NCBI GenBank assembly: GCA_034509495.1
Contig: CM067509.1
Coordinates: forward strand, 1,928,180-1,992,179
Source: Acestrorhynchus altus
Taxonomy: Eukaryota > Chordata > Actinopteri > Characiformes > Acestrorhynchidae
DNA: 64,000 nucleotides
Direction of reading: 5' to 3'
The translations under genes were made by a program, and so were the position numbers. The notes beneath the pieces are model-generated. The model made no database searches. It saw only the letters and a list, made by a program, of their open reading frames with translations, and had not been told where the DNA came from. Shown piece by piece: positions 1-12,710 of this stretch (its first letter is position 1; every line of letters begins with the position of its first letter).

Positions 1-799
1 TACCCAACACTGGTTACAGATCACACTGCTTCAATGCCATTTGAAGTTTTTGCCTCCTGTGAGTAGTGCTTCAGTTCTGTCTCTCAGACCATTGATTTTT
101 GAACTATGGGTCACAGTGAAGGGACAAGTGGGTCACAATAACACTGCATCAATGCCTGTGGTTTTTCCTCACACAAGAGCAGAGCTGAATGAAGCACCTT
201 TTAGTTCTGAAGTGATAGCCAACCCACTATTTTTCCAGATTACATTAGATTATTTTCTGCTTATCATGAATAACCTGCTACTGACATCATGCACAAATAC
301 TCAAAATACATTCCTGCTGTGCCATGTTCTGATTGATTATGCATCTAATCACAAAAATCGATGGTTAGAACTTGACAACATAGATCAGGACACATTTAAA
401 TAAGACTAAATATGAATAAGAATAGTGTTTACTGTGATGAAAGACTTGTTATTTGAAGGCATTTTATAAACTGACAGGTTTTTAGAAGGTGGTTTGGTGT
501 GACACAATGCCAAACTAAATTGAAGTTCTAAATTTAAAAAACAAAATGCTAAATTCTTCAATAAAGACTTAACTCACAGTAACTTGAGGCTGGACTCAGA
601 CTGGCAAAAAGTGACAGGTCAACTTCTCTGACTTATGTAGACTTATGTTGCTCATTATCTAATTATTGACATATTTGTAAACATGTTGAGCAGATTATTA
701 CCAATGTTTTCCTGCAATTGTATATGCACTCAACATCAAAATGATATCTGAACCACAATTTCTCTCAATATGGCACTGGGCTGCCATGTTTGCCAACAC

Positions 800-1320
800 A
801 ACATACCAAATGTGTCAGCAAGGAGTTGTAGAAGTTCCTAATGCTTGAATATTCTCCCTCAGTTTCAGCAGATTTTGCAGTAGGGGTGGAGTGTAGATAA
901 GGCTTCTTATAGCACCCCACACATTTTCAATCGGTGATAGGTCCACACATAGAATCATTGGTTCATTCCCTCTCCGTGGTTCATGTAGGTCTTTCAGACC
1001 CTTCGTGTCATTGGTACGTGCCTTCTATCCACTGTGCAATGGTAATATCCAGACCACCGGTATGACATACACTATATCGATAAGGCCATCCTGCTTCCAG
1101 GAGCCCTACAATGTGACCTCTCTCAAACTCTACCAACTGCTTAATGGGTCGACCTTATATAGTCAGTAAGGTACAGCAATAAGGCCTGTCCTTGCTTACG
1201 TCACATGCGCAACTGAGCAAGAAAAAAGTCTCCCAATGTCAAATCTACCCACCAAGTTTCATTCCTGTCAGTTGACTCTTTCTAGGGATCTTTTATTTTT
1301 TTGATGATGAGTGTATGAAC
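800..1320 (-). mobile_element. Internally deleted Tc1/mariner-like remnant
   Basis: On the minus strand, the 5' part encodes RPIKQLVEFERGHIVGLLEA, like a Tc1 N-terminal helix-turn-helix. The part near 800-940 encodes IENVWGAI...PPLLQNLL, the C-terminal end. The catalytic core between them is missing or unrecognisable. Confidence 0.65.
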
Positions 1321-1989
1321 TAATTTTTACAGCAGTGTTGAGTATGAGCATGAGTTTCTGAAACTTGCCACGGTCAGAGAAAATGATTCATGTCAGTGAC
1401 TAGTCAACCTTCAGATACTGTTCAGTTCCATCTGGAGCAATATATCACCATTACATTCTGCCCATAAACTCAGCCTGAGTCCTGCTCGCACTACTTTCCA
1501 CCCTATAAGAGGTCTTATCAGTGTAACGTATGAATGACAGCTGGAGCGACACTAGTTGGAAAGAAGTGGAAGACAGGAATGGAATAGCACTTCACAACTC
1601 CAGACTTCTGCTACGAAATGTTGGAGATCCATGGGAGAGCTGGCTGAGGCCTGCTTCTGAGCAAATGAGAAAAACTAGGTGTGGGGGAAAATGCATGTCA
1701 CTTTAACTTTGCTGTGCCTTAGTGCAAACATTGTGCAACAGTTTATTAATCCCTAAAATAGAAAATACTATTTAATGCTATTTAATTATTGCCAACCTGC
1801 GAGCTGTAACATCTAAAATATGTTTTTACATTGACCTTTAAATAAACTAATATAAAAAAATGATTCGGTTCATTTTACATCGCCTTCATGGAGACCTTAA
1901 TATAATTGCATATTCAGTGTGTGTTCATTAATTAGATCCAACATTTGTGGTTGCATCAATAAAGACATGCTTAGACACTCACAGGCTAT

Positions 1990-3045
1990 ATTATTGTTGA
2001 AAATATTTACAGTGCAAGTACTCACAATGCTTCACTTGCACATTTTTGTATGTTACAGCCTTATTCCATAAATTCCCCTTAAGTTCTACACACAATACCA
2101 CAAGATGACAAAGTGAGGAAAGTGTGTTTTAAATTGGTCTAAATATATTAAAAATAAAAGTACAAAAATATAACATAGCCTTTGCCATTGACACTCCAAA
2201 TTGAGCTCAGGTGCATCCAGCCCGATTGGACACATCTGTGGTAAATTTAGTGGATTGGACATGATTTGGAAAGTCCCATAACAGACAGTGCAATCAGAGC
2301 ACAAATCAATCCATGCAATCTAAGGAATGGTCTGTAGACCTCTGCAACAAGACACAGATCTGGGGAAGGGTACAGAAATATTTCTGCTGCATTGTGGATC
2401 CAAATGACCACAGTGGCCTCCACCATCCACTAATGGAAGAAGTTTGGAACCATCGGGGCTCTTCCTAGAGCTGGCTGCCCAGCCAAACTGAATGATCATT
2501 TTTCTGCAGCAGGAACTGGAAGGACTAGTCAGGGTTGAGGGAATGATGTTGGCAGAGATGTATAGAGATGTCCTTGATGGTAACCTGCTGACTGGGATGA
2601 AGGTTTATCTTCCAACAGGACCCTAAACACACAGCCAAGAAAACAAAAAACTGGCTTTGGGGCAACTCTGTGAATATCCTTGAGGGCCCAACCAGAGCCC
2701 AGACTTGAACACAATTGAACATCTCTGGAGATATCTGAAAATGGCTGGGCACAGATGCTCTCCATCCAATCTGATGGAGCTTGAGAGGTTCTGTAAAGAA
2801 GAATGGGAGAAACTTCCCAAAAACAGGTGCCAAGTTGTAGCATCAGACTCAACATGACGATGCTGTAACTGCCTTCAATAAAATACTGATCAAAAGCTGT
2901 GAACACTTATGAATGTTATGTGTGATATTTTTGTCTTTTTTTTTGTTAATAAATTTGCTACGATTTTTGAGAGATAAAATGAATTGAATCCATTCTGAAA
3001 TAACATTTTTCTGTAACATAAAATGAGCAAAATAATTGTTTCCAT
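1990..3045 (+). mobile_element. Degenerate Tc1-like element
   Basis: The transposase parts are readable but broken: CAGCCAAACTGAATGATC (AKLN-), AGGACCCTAAACACACAGCC (DPKHTAK), and ATCTCTGGAGATATCTGAAA (the IEHLWRYLK region). Subterminal sequence around GTATGTTACAGCCTTATTCC and its inverted partner near 3010 marks the ends approximately. It is older than the copy at 58552. Confidence 0.75.
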
Positions 3046-4959
3046 TATAATTATCAACTTACCTTCCCCAAGACTTACAGTCCTTTTATTTATTTATTCA
3101 AAAATTGAGTTTTGGGGACAAAAATACCCATTTTAAAATAAAGCAGCAAGTAGAAATTTCTGTTTCTATTTCTGTTACAATAATAGTAAGAAATTATTGT
3201 ATTCAACATTTCTATGAAAAAATTAAATCATTAGATGAATGGACAATAATTATGCAAATGTATTCTAATATAAAAATGTTTTAAGATGCACATTTTTTAT
3301 CAAATGCATCCTGTTTTATATTTAAAAGCATTATTTAAAATGAGAAAACAACATTTTTTTATTATTATTATTTATTTATAATTTATCCAGCTCAGTGTGA
3401 ATATATATTGAATAGTAATTTGATTTGACACTCAGTTGTTGACAACATAAATGCTGACGACTAGGCCACCTCAGTATACAGGAGATGGCACTGAATCCTA
3501 ATGCAAGACAAAATAATGGCTTGAGAAAATTTTCTCGAACTGGACCGTATTGAATTTTAATGAAGACCCCGTGGTTTCCAGTGTGAACTGCTGAGAAATG
3601 TAGTTTGATTTGAAGAGAGCTTTACAGATTTTGAAACACTTGGTCTCTGAGGCTAAAGCACTGCACACCTCTAATTAATTACATGCACTCCTTTACTGTC
3701 CACCACTGGCAGAAACATGCTCTACCTGCACTATTAAACGAGCAAATGAAAGTCGTTCCATGGCCATACCCCTCTCATTCACTGAATAAAAAGCACCAGG
3801 ACATTCCTGGGTCAAGAACAGGCAGCAGACCTCAATAGGGTCCATGCTATAAATTGAGCTATTACCCCCATGGCCACTCTGATAGAAGTGCAAAAGTAAT
3901 CAAAGTTGCACAAATCATGTGTTCCCCTGCATGTTAATGATTCATTTAAAACGAGGTATGAAATATGATTAAAGTGACAGTAAAAATGGAAAGTTGTCAA
4001 AAGCAAGCCCACTCTTGACACCCCGGCTGTGAAATTGTAGCCCAGGGCTTTTTCTTCACACCGCTGAAACTTTCTCCCCTGTTCCCGTTTCATTTCTGAA
4101 GGATACGGCACCAGTCAAGGACTTTCAGGAGCAGCCCATATCAGAGATGTGCTATTCAATTTCAGAATATCAATAAGATCGTTAAAAAGCAATCTATTAT
4201 ATTAATAGGGGGAATTACGTGGCTAGATGTCAGAGAGGTGCTACTGTGTTTCTACTGTGTCACATACATGACTGGTATAGTGTATAAGGTATGGTACACA
4301 GAGGGCACTGAGACCCAAAAGCTTCTTTAGAAATTTGGCTAACGTGCACCACTTGAAATAACAGCCAAAAATTTCATCTGATCATATCATTGGATGAATG
4401 TTACAGTGCATATTCATTTATGCTCTTCTTATCCTCGGATTCACAAAGCGTTCCATTTCCTATGCATTAACCGGCGCAGGTAGGTGTCTGACAGTTAAAA
4501 GCGGATTATCTGAGTATCTATTAGCTTCCGAAGCCATTTGAATTCCTTGCACAGGTGCAGCAGGGAATGGATCACTTGTACAGTAGATCAACGAGAGAGA
4601 GAGAGAAGTAGGATACTGTGTGTCAGAGCAGTGTTAGAAACCTTATCGGCAGCCAGTCAAGAGCTGAAGATGATTGGGCTTTAGAGCTTTGTTCTTAAAG
4701 GAGCGCTGGAACCTATCTGTCGTATCTGTGGAGCCAGTTACCATAAAGATTCAGGTTAATGTGTTTCCCTGTACTTAGCTGTTTACATGAAAATCACAAA
4801 TATAACAGAAGCCAATGAATTACTGAAAACATTTAACACTTTTATAAAACACCTTTTCCTCAAGGGTGTGTATTAAAACACAACGTTTTAATATGGATGG
4901 ACTGGCCATTGGATAGACCAGGAGGTGGGCTGGCACATGTGAGCCACAGAGAGAGTAAG

Positions 4960-5250
4960 ACAAGCTGGATTAAAGCATTTGCACCTTGTACCACAAAATG
5001 ACTTCTGATGTGGTCTAACGTAAACGCAAACGTGCACACTGTGCTGTCTTCTGCATTTAACCCATCCATGCACTAAAACACACAAACGCAGTAGTGGGCA
5101 GTGATGGGTGGTGGGCAGCCCTATCCACGGCATCCAGGGAGTAGCTGGGGAGGTAAGCGTCTTGCACTTCAGTCATGTCCTACCAGTTCAGGGAATCAAA
5201 CCGGGAACCTTCCAGTCCACCCTAACCTCCAAGCCACAGATGCCCCAATC
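4960..5250. repeat. Dispersed fish repeat fragment
   Basis: TGTCTTCTGCATTTAACCCA, AGGTAAGCGTCTTGCACTTC and GGGAATCAAACCGGGAACCT appear in the same order as in a widespread fish repeat. The class is not known to me. Confidence 0.5.
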
Positions 5251-5784
5251 TGAATATTGACCAGAAAGGTCAATCAGCACATTCTAGCCAAACACCGGAG
5301 TTCACATAACTAGACAGGATAGCTAGAGAGACAGAATGATAACCTACAAAAAGCATTAAAAAGGGGAGTATGAGTTTAAAACTAATGTGTTTGGATACCA
5401 GAGCAAGGACATGTTGGGCTGAAGTGCAGATGGATTAAGTGGTCTGTGATCATTAATCTAGCTCATTCAGTCTACCTGCAAATCATGGTCAAAATAACTA
5501 TTGTCTGATGTACCATCACATGCTAAATCTGATAAACCAACACATAACCTACCTCAGTTTAGCCCCGCAAGTAATACAGAAAGTGCAGCCCAGACCAAAA
5601 ACCAATCAAAACAAAGCTTATTTACATACATTCGCAGTCATTTTCTCCCAGAAGCTGTCGTGTTAAACTCTTTCTTCAATATGAAAAGTTTACTTATTGA
5701 ATATTTATAATAGTTTAAATCTTTTGCCTGAGGAGCTACACTCACTGAATTCATGTTTATTATTATATAAAAGGTGTCAAAAGC

Positions 5785-5804
5785 TTTTTTTTTTTTTTTT
5801 TTTT
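5785..5804. repeat. T20 homopolymer
   Basis: A run of 20 T, possibly the poly(A) tail of an inserted retro-sequence on the minus strand, but no body was recognised. Confidence 0.9.
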
Positions 5805-7299
5805 GGATGTTTTGTTTTTTTTCAGAGATCATTCAGAGGGCAGTTTGGATTTGTAAGTGCTTATAATTATAAAATTGCTTGCAGTGAATTCAGATGTGAT
5901 CTAAAGCTGAAATTAATATGACAGAAAAGTTCTAATATTTGTTGCCAGTTTTGGAAGGCAGATAATATTTATCATGGTTTCATTCCAGGTTGAAGTGCAG
6001 TTTCAGATCACAACGTTGGGTTCCTACCACAAGACTTCAATGAGTGAAAGTCGTTTTATTCAGTCTTTGTATCATATTATTCTGCGTGGAAATTGAATAT
6101 TCAATGTTCATGTGAAGTGAAGAGCAATAACTCTAAGTAAACGTTGCTTAGTGCACTGGCAGATGAGCATGTCAGTTCATATTAATTATGCTTTTTTGTT
6201 TTTGCCAATGGCTTTTTAGCATTTTATCACTATCCTGCAAAAACATTGTATCTCCATGTAGATGTTTTACATTTTTCAACATAATTTGATAATTTTGTGA
6301 TGAATGGACCAATAGAAAGACTTCAGAATTACTTCAAAAGTTGACATTTTGCAGATACAAGGGTTTTTTTTTGTGACTGTGATGATGTGTAAATAAAGCG
6401 GCTGCATCATTTGTCCTTTCAACCATGACAACAGTGTTCCAGACGTACAAACCTGACACCAGTAATAAGAACAATTTTGGTTTCCATCAAATAAATGTTT
6501 AGCACTTAAGAGATTTACATAAAGATGACATTTCCTCCAAACATTTTACTTTATTAACTGGTTTAAAAATGACATTATATTGATCAAAAATATGTCATGT
6601 TCCCATTTCTTCATTAATATGTTGTACATTCTGTACCTTTGGCTTCAACATCATTCCCAAAAACGTACTAAGCAAGGACATTTTGCTCATTATACATCAT
6701 CTTTATTATTTAATTCATCATAACCATGAGGTTTTTCCCCCACTTAGAAATGCAGCAGCCTTTCCTTGAGACTAGTCCATTGTGGGTTTTGAGATGTTTT
6801 TAGGATTATTCACAGTAACACAGCAGACCATCACTCTGAGTGTTGATTAATCATTCTAGCAATCATTGAGGAAACAGATATCTGAAAAGCCTTTACTGTT
6901 TTATAACTGTCTCCTGATTCGTGTATGAAATTTATACTCAGAGTGCCAGGCAGCTGCTTAGAGGGGCACATGCCTGCTTGTTGTTGGCGAGTCTACTTGC
7001 AAGAGCCTAAACTGTACATATAATTAAAACAAATAAATTAATAAGAGTAAATCGTGATTTCGATTTGATTACAATTCTGTGATGCAATTTTAAAATGACT
7101 GATACATTTACTTCCAACATTTGCACTTGTTTTGGAGCACATGAGATGCTAGCTGCCACTCATTGCTGATAAAATACAGTTATAGTCACATAAGATTCTG
7201 TGGCACTGTATGTCTATGCATTATATTACAGCTATTCTACCCACCTTTTTCAGTGATTCCATGACTGATTGTAAAGTGTGGAGATGGATGTCTCGGTGA

Positions 7300-7610
7300 A
7301 ATATCTTCCAGTATCTTGGCTCCACAAGTGTGCAACATAATGCAAAAGCTGAATAAAGACGTAAATCCTTGGCTTGTAATTCACTTCGCCCTTCCTGAGT
7401 TGGGTGGAAGCTTTGACATCTCTTGCTCGTTGGTGCTCTGGTTCGCAGCAACAAATAATGGGCTGCCAAACAGAGGACCATCAAGCAAACGATGTGAAAG
7501 CCTCCATCCAACTCAGGAAGAGCAAAGCAAATTACTAACTATTGCAATTTTTATTGCCAAGGTTTTGCATCCATATAGAAGCCAAAGTGCCTCGATACGC
7601 TACCTTTTAA
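7300..7610. repeat. Long imperfect foldback (arms ~130-150 bp)
   Basis: Sequence left of about 7455 pairs with the reverse complement of sequence to the right. The core pair is CTTCCTGAGTTGGGTGGAAG (about 7392) against CTTCCTGAGTTGGATGGAGG (complement of about 7501-7520). The pairing continues outward through TGCAAAAG near 7340 and its complement near 7568. Identity is about 80 percent in the core and falls outward. Confidence 0.8.
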
Positions 7611-8265
7611 TGCAGAGGGCACGGCCGGGCTTAAGAAGAACGTTCTTGAAAAGTTACCAAGAACACAAGGACGAACTTGCAGGAAAAAACGAGGATGGAG
7701 GACATTTATTGAGCTGTACCATGTACCAGCTCAGCTGAGGTGACCGCAGGAGGGTATACAAACTCCACAACATAACGGAATAAACACTCATTGTATCAAA
7801 AGAAGTAAGATTTGATTTTCTACCAGGTGTGTTCATTCACATCGGCAGAACAAGAACACGCCTGGGAACTTCAACCATTCTTGTTCCTTCTTGTTCCTCC
7901 TTGTTCGTCCGCTGTTGCAAGGAACGGTACAGGAGGTCATTTGTACTGACAGTGAACACACTGTACAACTCCTCCTCGCTGTGTCGGGACATTATCACAC
8001 ACTGAGCCACTAACAGGACACGCTCATTTAATATGGCTACTCCTTCTGTCCAATCATTGCACTGACACATTATCTACACATGTACACAAGTGACAGACTC
8101 ACTGAATGGATGGACTTTAATGCTCTTCTATTCATACCTTTTGCACAGACACTTTACCTGTACATGTGCACATCAGAGAGGCTTACTGAGCCTTCATTTG
8201 TACTGTATTGTTACTACTGTTACCTGCATAATGTTTATGCAATTACATCAGGATTGAGTTCTATG

Positions 8266-8312
8266 CTCGCTCTCTCTCTATCTATTTCTATCTTTATCTA
8301 TCCCTAGCTAGC
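8266..8312. repeat. (TCTA)n-like tract
   Basis: Interrupted CTCTCTCTATCTATTTCTAT and TTTATCTATCCCTAGCTAGC. A short degenerate tetranucleotide run. Confidence 0.8.
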
Positions 8313-11300
8313 TATATTCTTGAGTATTTAAATGCAACTTGGGCAGTGGAATATAACGTCAGCCAAGAACGCAAGAACACAGTGCACTTCCTAATTCCAC
8401 CTTTTGCATTCTATCCACATTATGTCATCAGTTAACGTTTTGAAAATTGATTTTCGAAGTTTGTGAATCAATTTACAATCGTCCACATCCGCATCAAGAT
8501 GCATCTAAGAATTGATCCCCCCCCCACCACCACCCCTACGGTGAAATAGGGTTGGGGTCACCACTTCCAATATGTTCTTCTGTGATAAGCCCCCTGCTGT
8601 TGTTAATTTCCCTGACAGTTCTTCATTCTGGCGTCTATTGTGTTTCAACCCTGCAACAGTAGCTTTTGTCTGCTTTTCCAGCTGGCTCTGCTTTTCCAGC
8701 CCACTCCCGATCATAACTGCAGTAATCCTTGTTTCAAATGGTAATGTCATACTGGATTAGGCCCTGGGCAGAGGAACCCAGGCTTCCTAATGCAGATGCG
8801 AACTATGATCCAACTATTTAACTGGGGGGAGGTGGTTTAGGGGCCAGTTTAGACTTTTTCGCAAAACTCGTTTCGCAAGAACAGCATTAATGAAGTTCAG
8901 TTCCTGCATTGCGGACAAGAACTGATGTTTTATTTTAATGAAAATAAAATAAAATGAAAATAAAAATAAAATCAGGACTCCTTATCCATCCCCTACCCAC
9001 CCCACACACAGAGTCTCCAGCCATTATCACAAGCTGCACTGCAGTATCCCAACCCAAAAGTGCAGGAGTGTACAATAACAACTAGAGAGAGGATCTCAGA
9101 GCATTAAATATTTATATATTTAAAACAGTGCTGTCAAAATAAAAGCCTCTTAATGTCAGCTATACCTAAGGCACAAGCTAAAGAGAAATAAAGTCTTCTG
9201 CACTACCAAGCATGAATCCTTAAGATGTTTTAGATCTATTCCTCAGACTGGGGGAAAAAAAAACAGGTATGAAAAAGGCTCAACTGTGTCCTCTTTTGGT
9301 AGGATGGTGTAACCACAGGTGCTGGCCACCCAGCTCAAATGATCAGCAGCTGTAATCTGTATGGAGAGGTGAATGAAGTGTGCCCCCTAGTGGTCATCAA
9401 TAAGTCTTATTTGCAATGAAAAAGAACAAATGTTGGGTATCCACATCCACATGACTGGTTCTGAAGAACCAGAGCCCAGGACTGCTTGGTGTCGTCTTTG
9501 CTCTCATATCTACTAAACCTGGTCAAGTCAGTGTCCATGTGAATCAGGACTGTTCAAGCAGACATATGAGAAACCTTCTGGAGCAGAGTTGACCACTGCA
9601 GAGCTACAGTAACCGGACACAAAAATGTATACCCAGTACGCCATGTGTAGACAAACAGACATGTTTGCAGTGTGAAGTTTGTTTCTTGAGTTTCTAACTG
9701 GAGCTGGAGGCTTGTCTAGACGAGGGTGATACAGCTTTGACACTGTATGACACACTGTTAGACAAAAGAACCCTTCAAATTGTAGCAATAACCACGTCTG
9801 AACACTGGATTTTGATCACTGTATGAGCAGTATGTCATACAGTTTCAAAAACACATAAATATGATATTTAGGTGGGTGCTCTAAAATATGAACCCTTTCA
9901 TGCATGAATTATAACATGAATCAGGATTTTTTTTTCCCCCAAATAATTGTTCTCCTTTCAAGCTGATTAAACTATTGAATTGTGTGTTTGTTTTTTTAAT
10001 ATGTACCTGTTTAAGGGTTATATAGGTGTCCACGCAGGTGCTCACCTACAAGTGATATTGCACTAAATTAATTAACCAAATTAATGGAACAAATCAAGTT
10101 GGCAAATGCTGTTTTTATGTTGTAGAACAAATGTCATCTAAATATTATGCTTAAAAAACATGAACCACAGTCCACTGCCCTTTATTTGTTTGCCTCCAGA
10201 AATGCACACCAAAAAAATATAGTGACTTTTAATAGCTATCCAGTGTAGTGACCACAATCTGTGAAAGGGTTAAAGGAGAGTTTCTCAGCTTCGGTGCCGA
10301 GGGTGTAACTCAGGCATGGGCAATTCCAGCCCAAGAGAGACTAGGGCTGATTCAACTCACATTAGGTTTAGCAGGTCCATCAGAGCAGGGAAAACAGCTC
10401 CAGCCCACGCTGCCCACCCCACATCTTTCAGAGTGGTTGGATTTAAAATCGCTCCTTTCCAGAAACTCTCGGTCAAATTTCATTACAATGGTGTGATTAT
10501 TGGGGTCATTGTAAGTTTCAATGTCAACTTTGCAAATGAAGTTACACAAAATGTAATAATATAAATAAAATATAAGATTTCCACTACAATGCAATACCTC
10601 ACCATATGTCTCCTAGAGTTTACTACTGGTCATGAGTTCTCACTACTGGAAAGAGGAGTTCAAAGATGGCTGTATAGATACTAGATCATTTGTGCATCAT
10701 ATTTTGGTGATCACAGGTCACTATTTTAGTACAGTAAGCTGTGTAGGAAGAAAAGGTTGATAGAATGACCTTAAACACTAGGATACTTTGGGCTTTTTTT
10801 TTTTAAACTTACATTTGTTTTTGCTGTATCTGGCTGTATTGCAGAGTCCCTCAATTCAGAAAGCAGTCCTGACTGAAACCCTATATGTCATGAGGTGGGA
10901 GGGACTTCTGTAAAAGCAATTCAAAATGCGTCCAATTAGGGAGTCTATAAGCTCCCATTCCATTAACTCCACTGCAAAACTAAAGATGCAAACAACCCCA
11001 CACCAAACATGTCTGAATAACCTCATCAGAAGAAATGAAAAATACATCAAATATACTTTTGCCAAACCAAAAAAAACCTGCTTTAAGCCAAAGCAACCAG
11101 ACTGAGCTCAGCTAGCTGAGTGCAAGCACAGCCTTCTTCACCCAAGAGACAGACATTAACCTCATTACTTACCCATCTTCTGACATTCTGTGGCTCAGTG
11201 CATGTACAGGGCTTCAGAAAAGCAGGCCTTCTCCAGCTCGGGCCACTTGAAAAGGCCATGAAATCAGATACAGGCTTTCGGCCTCTTTTGAAGCAAAACC

Positions 11301-12436
11301 CCTTGCATTTGTTTTAATCTCGGCTCCACATATTCCGCAGCCTTTGAACTATCACTCATAAAAGTAATAAGGAAGGACCCGGGTTGAACAGGAGACAACG
11401 AGAGACTGACATGCACAGATCAAAGCAGTTTGACTGGGCGAGTCATAAGAGGACTGCGATTTTTTATCACCCTGATCTACTTCTGCAGCGTAATTGGAGA
11501 GGATCATGAATAAACAGTGATTTTTTTTTATATATTTTATTGGAGAGGTATCAGCTCTGGCAATCAGGGGTTGATTATGGTAATATGAAGCCTCTTCAGC
11601 ATACAAAAGACAGGAATTAATCACTAGTGGCACAAAGCACGCAGCTATTTCTGGAACGTCGGGCCGCAGTCTTACTGGCAGCAACGGGAACAGAATAATA
11701 CCGCAGACAGGCCCAAGATAGCATCTTTTTGGTTGTGTGGGGGAGGTGGGGCTCTAACGAGAAGCGGGTGGTTTCGGGTGGCTAATGAGTTGAGACGAGC
11801 TTTCCTCGTTGAACGACTCGAAAGTGACTTTTAATTGGGGCGATTAGTCAACGTCTAGCTGCGGCGGAATGAGATGAAAGCGCTGATCGGCAGATTTCAA
11901 GTCTGTGGCCATTCTTCTTTCCATCATTCTTGAAGTGATGGTAGGGAGGGAAAACACAACACTAAGCATCTTCCACACAAACCTTTTAAACACCTCCACT
12001 ACACCGGATCAGGTATTGGTGCCGAACCCAAATGTAGACATTCAGCCAAGTGTTTGCTGCTTTAGATTTCACACTAGTGCTTGACTGATTATTGTCCAGG
12101 CTGATAATCGGAACTGATAGTCATTTTAATGGTAAACTTTTTTTTTTTTTCTGTAAACAAGTCTTTTTCAGAGCTGTGTTTTCATACGGACAGGAGATTA
12201 AACAATATGGTTTAAAGCTGCAACTGTATTTACCCACTACATCAAACCTTTCTCTAAAATAAACAAATAAATATGGCCTGTCAAGATATGAACAAGCAGT
12301 CTGAACAATGCCAATTCTTCACATTAGCTTCATAGCTCCACTTCAAAACTGTAGATGATGTCGTGGCTGATGGCTGTCATAACACAGAGCTATTTATTTA
12401 AGGAGAATACTCAAGCTTCACCTTTTAAACATACTG

Positions 12437-12446
12437 TTTATTTATT
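12437..12446 (-). terminator. Probable ndufa10 polyadenylation signals
   Basis: Two overlapping AATAAA hexamers read on the minus strand, about 195-205 nt beyond the stop codon. This would give a short 3' UTR. The cleavage site itself is not visible. Confidence 0.55.
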
Positions 12447-12641
12447 AATAACAATTTACAGGAGGTTTCAGCCGCGGAACGGCAGCATACATAATCTGTT
12501 TTCTCTCATCTCACCTCCCAGAGGATGTGGACAAACAAGTAAAGTAGGGCAGGGAAGGATTACTCTCAACTCGTCAGCTGCTCCTCTCCTTCGGTTATGT
12601 TGGTGCTTCTCTGAGAACCTCAGTGGTCAGCAGTTTGATTC

Positions 12642-12710
12642 TCATTTAAGCCAGATGCCTTTGTCTCCTACGTCTTCATTGTATCCCTCTGCGTACCTCT
12701 TTCCTGGAAG
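12642..12710 (-). CDS. ndufa10: ndufa10 terminal coding exon 10
   Basis: Acceptor CCATTAG followed in phase 0 by LPGKRYAEGYNEDVGDKGIW, then LK and TGA. This matches the conserved C-terminus of the family, which ends IWLK. It lies 5.6 kb from exon 9, beyond the largest intron of the gene. Confidence 0.93.
   Translation of the reverse strand, partial: LPGKRYAEGYNEDVGDKGIWLK

Larger units (their letters stand above)
1..12430. other. Intergenic region downstream of ndufa10
   Basis: No gene was recognised. It has transposon remnants at 800-1320 and 1990-3045, a dispersed-repeat fragment at about 4960-5250, a T20 run at 5785-5804 and a foldback at about 7300-7610. Non-repetitive, balanced-composition stretches (about 3640-4130, 4400-4760, 11130-11960) stand out but cannot be assigned a function. 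Open frames here are short and lack motifs. Confidence 0.6.

Noticed and set aside
41..403. 120-codon open frame on the plus strand at the window edge
   Set aside because: No family motif. It contains an internal near-repeat (CACTGCWTCAATGCC) and could be by chance in this composition.
7316..7738. 140-codon open frame on the plus strand
   Set aside because: It spans the foldback. The peptide similarity between strands is explained by the inverted repeat.
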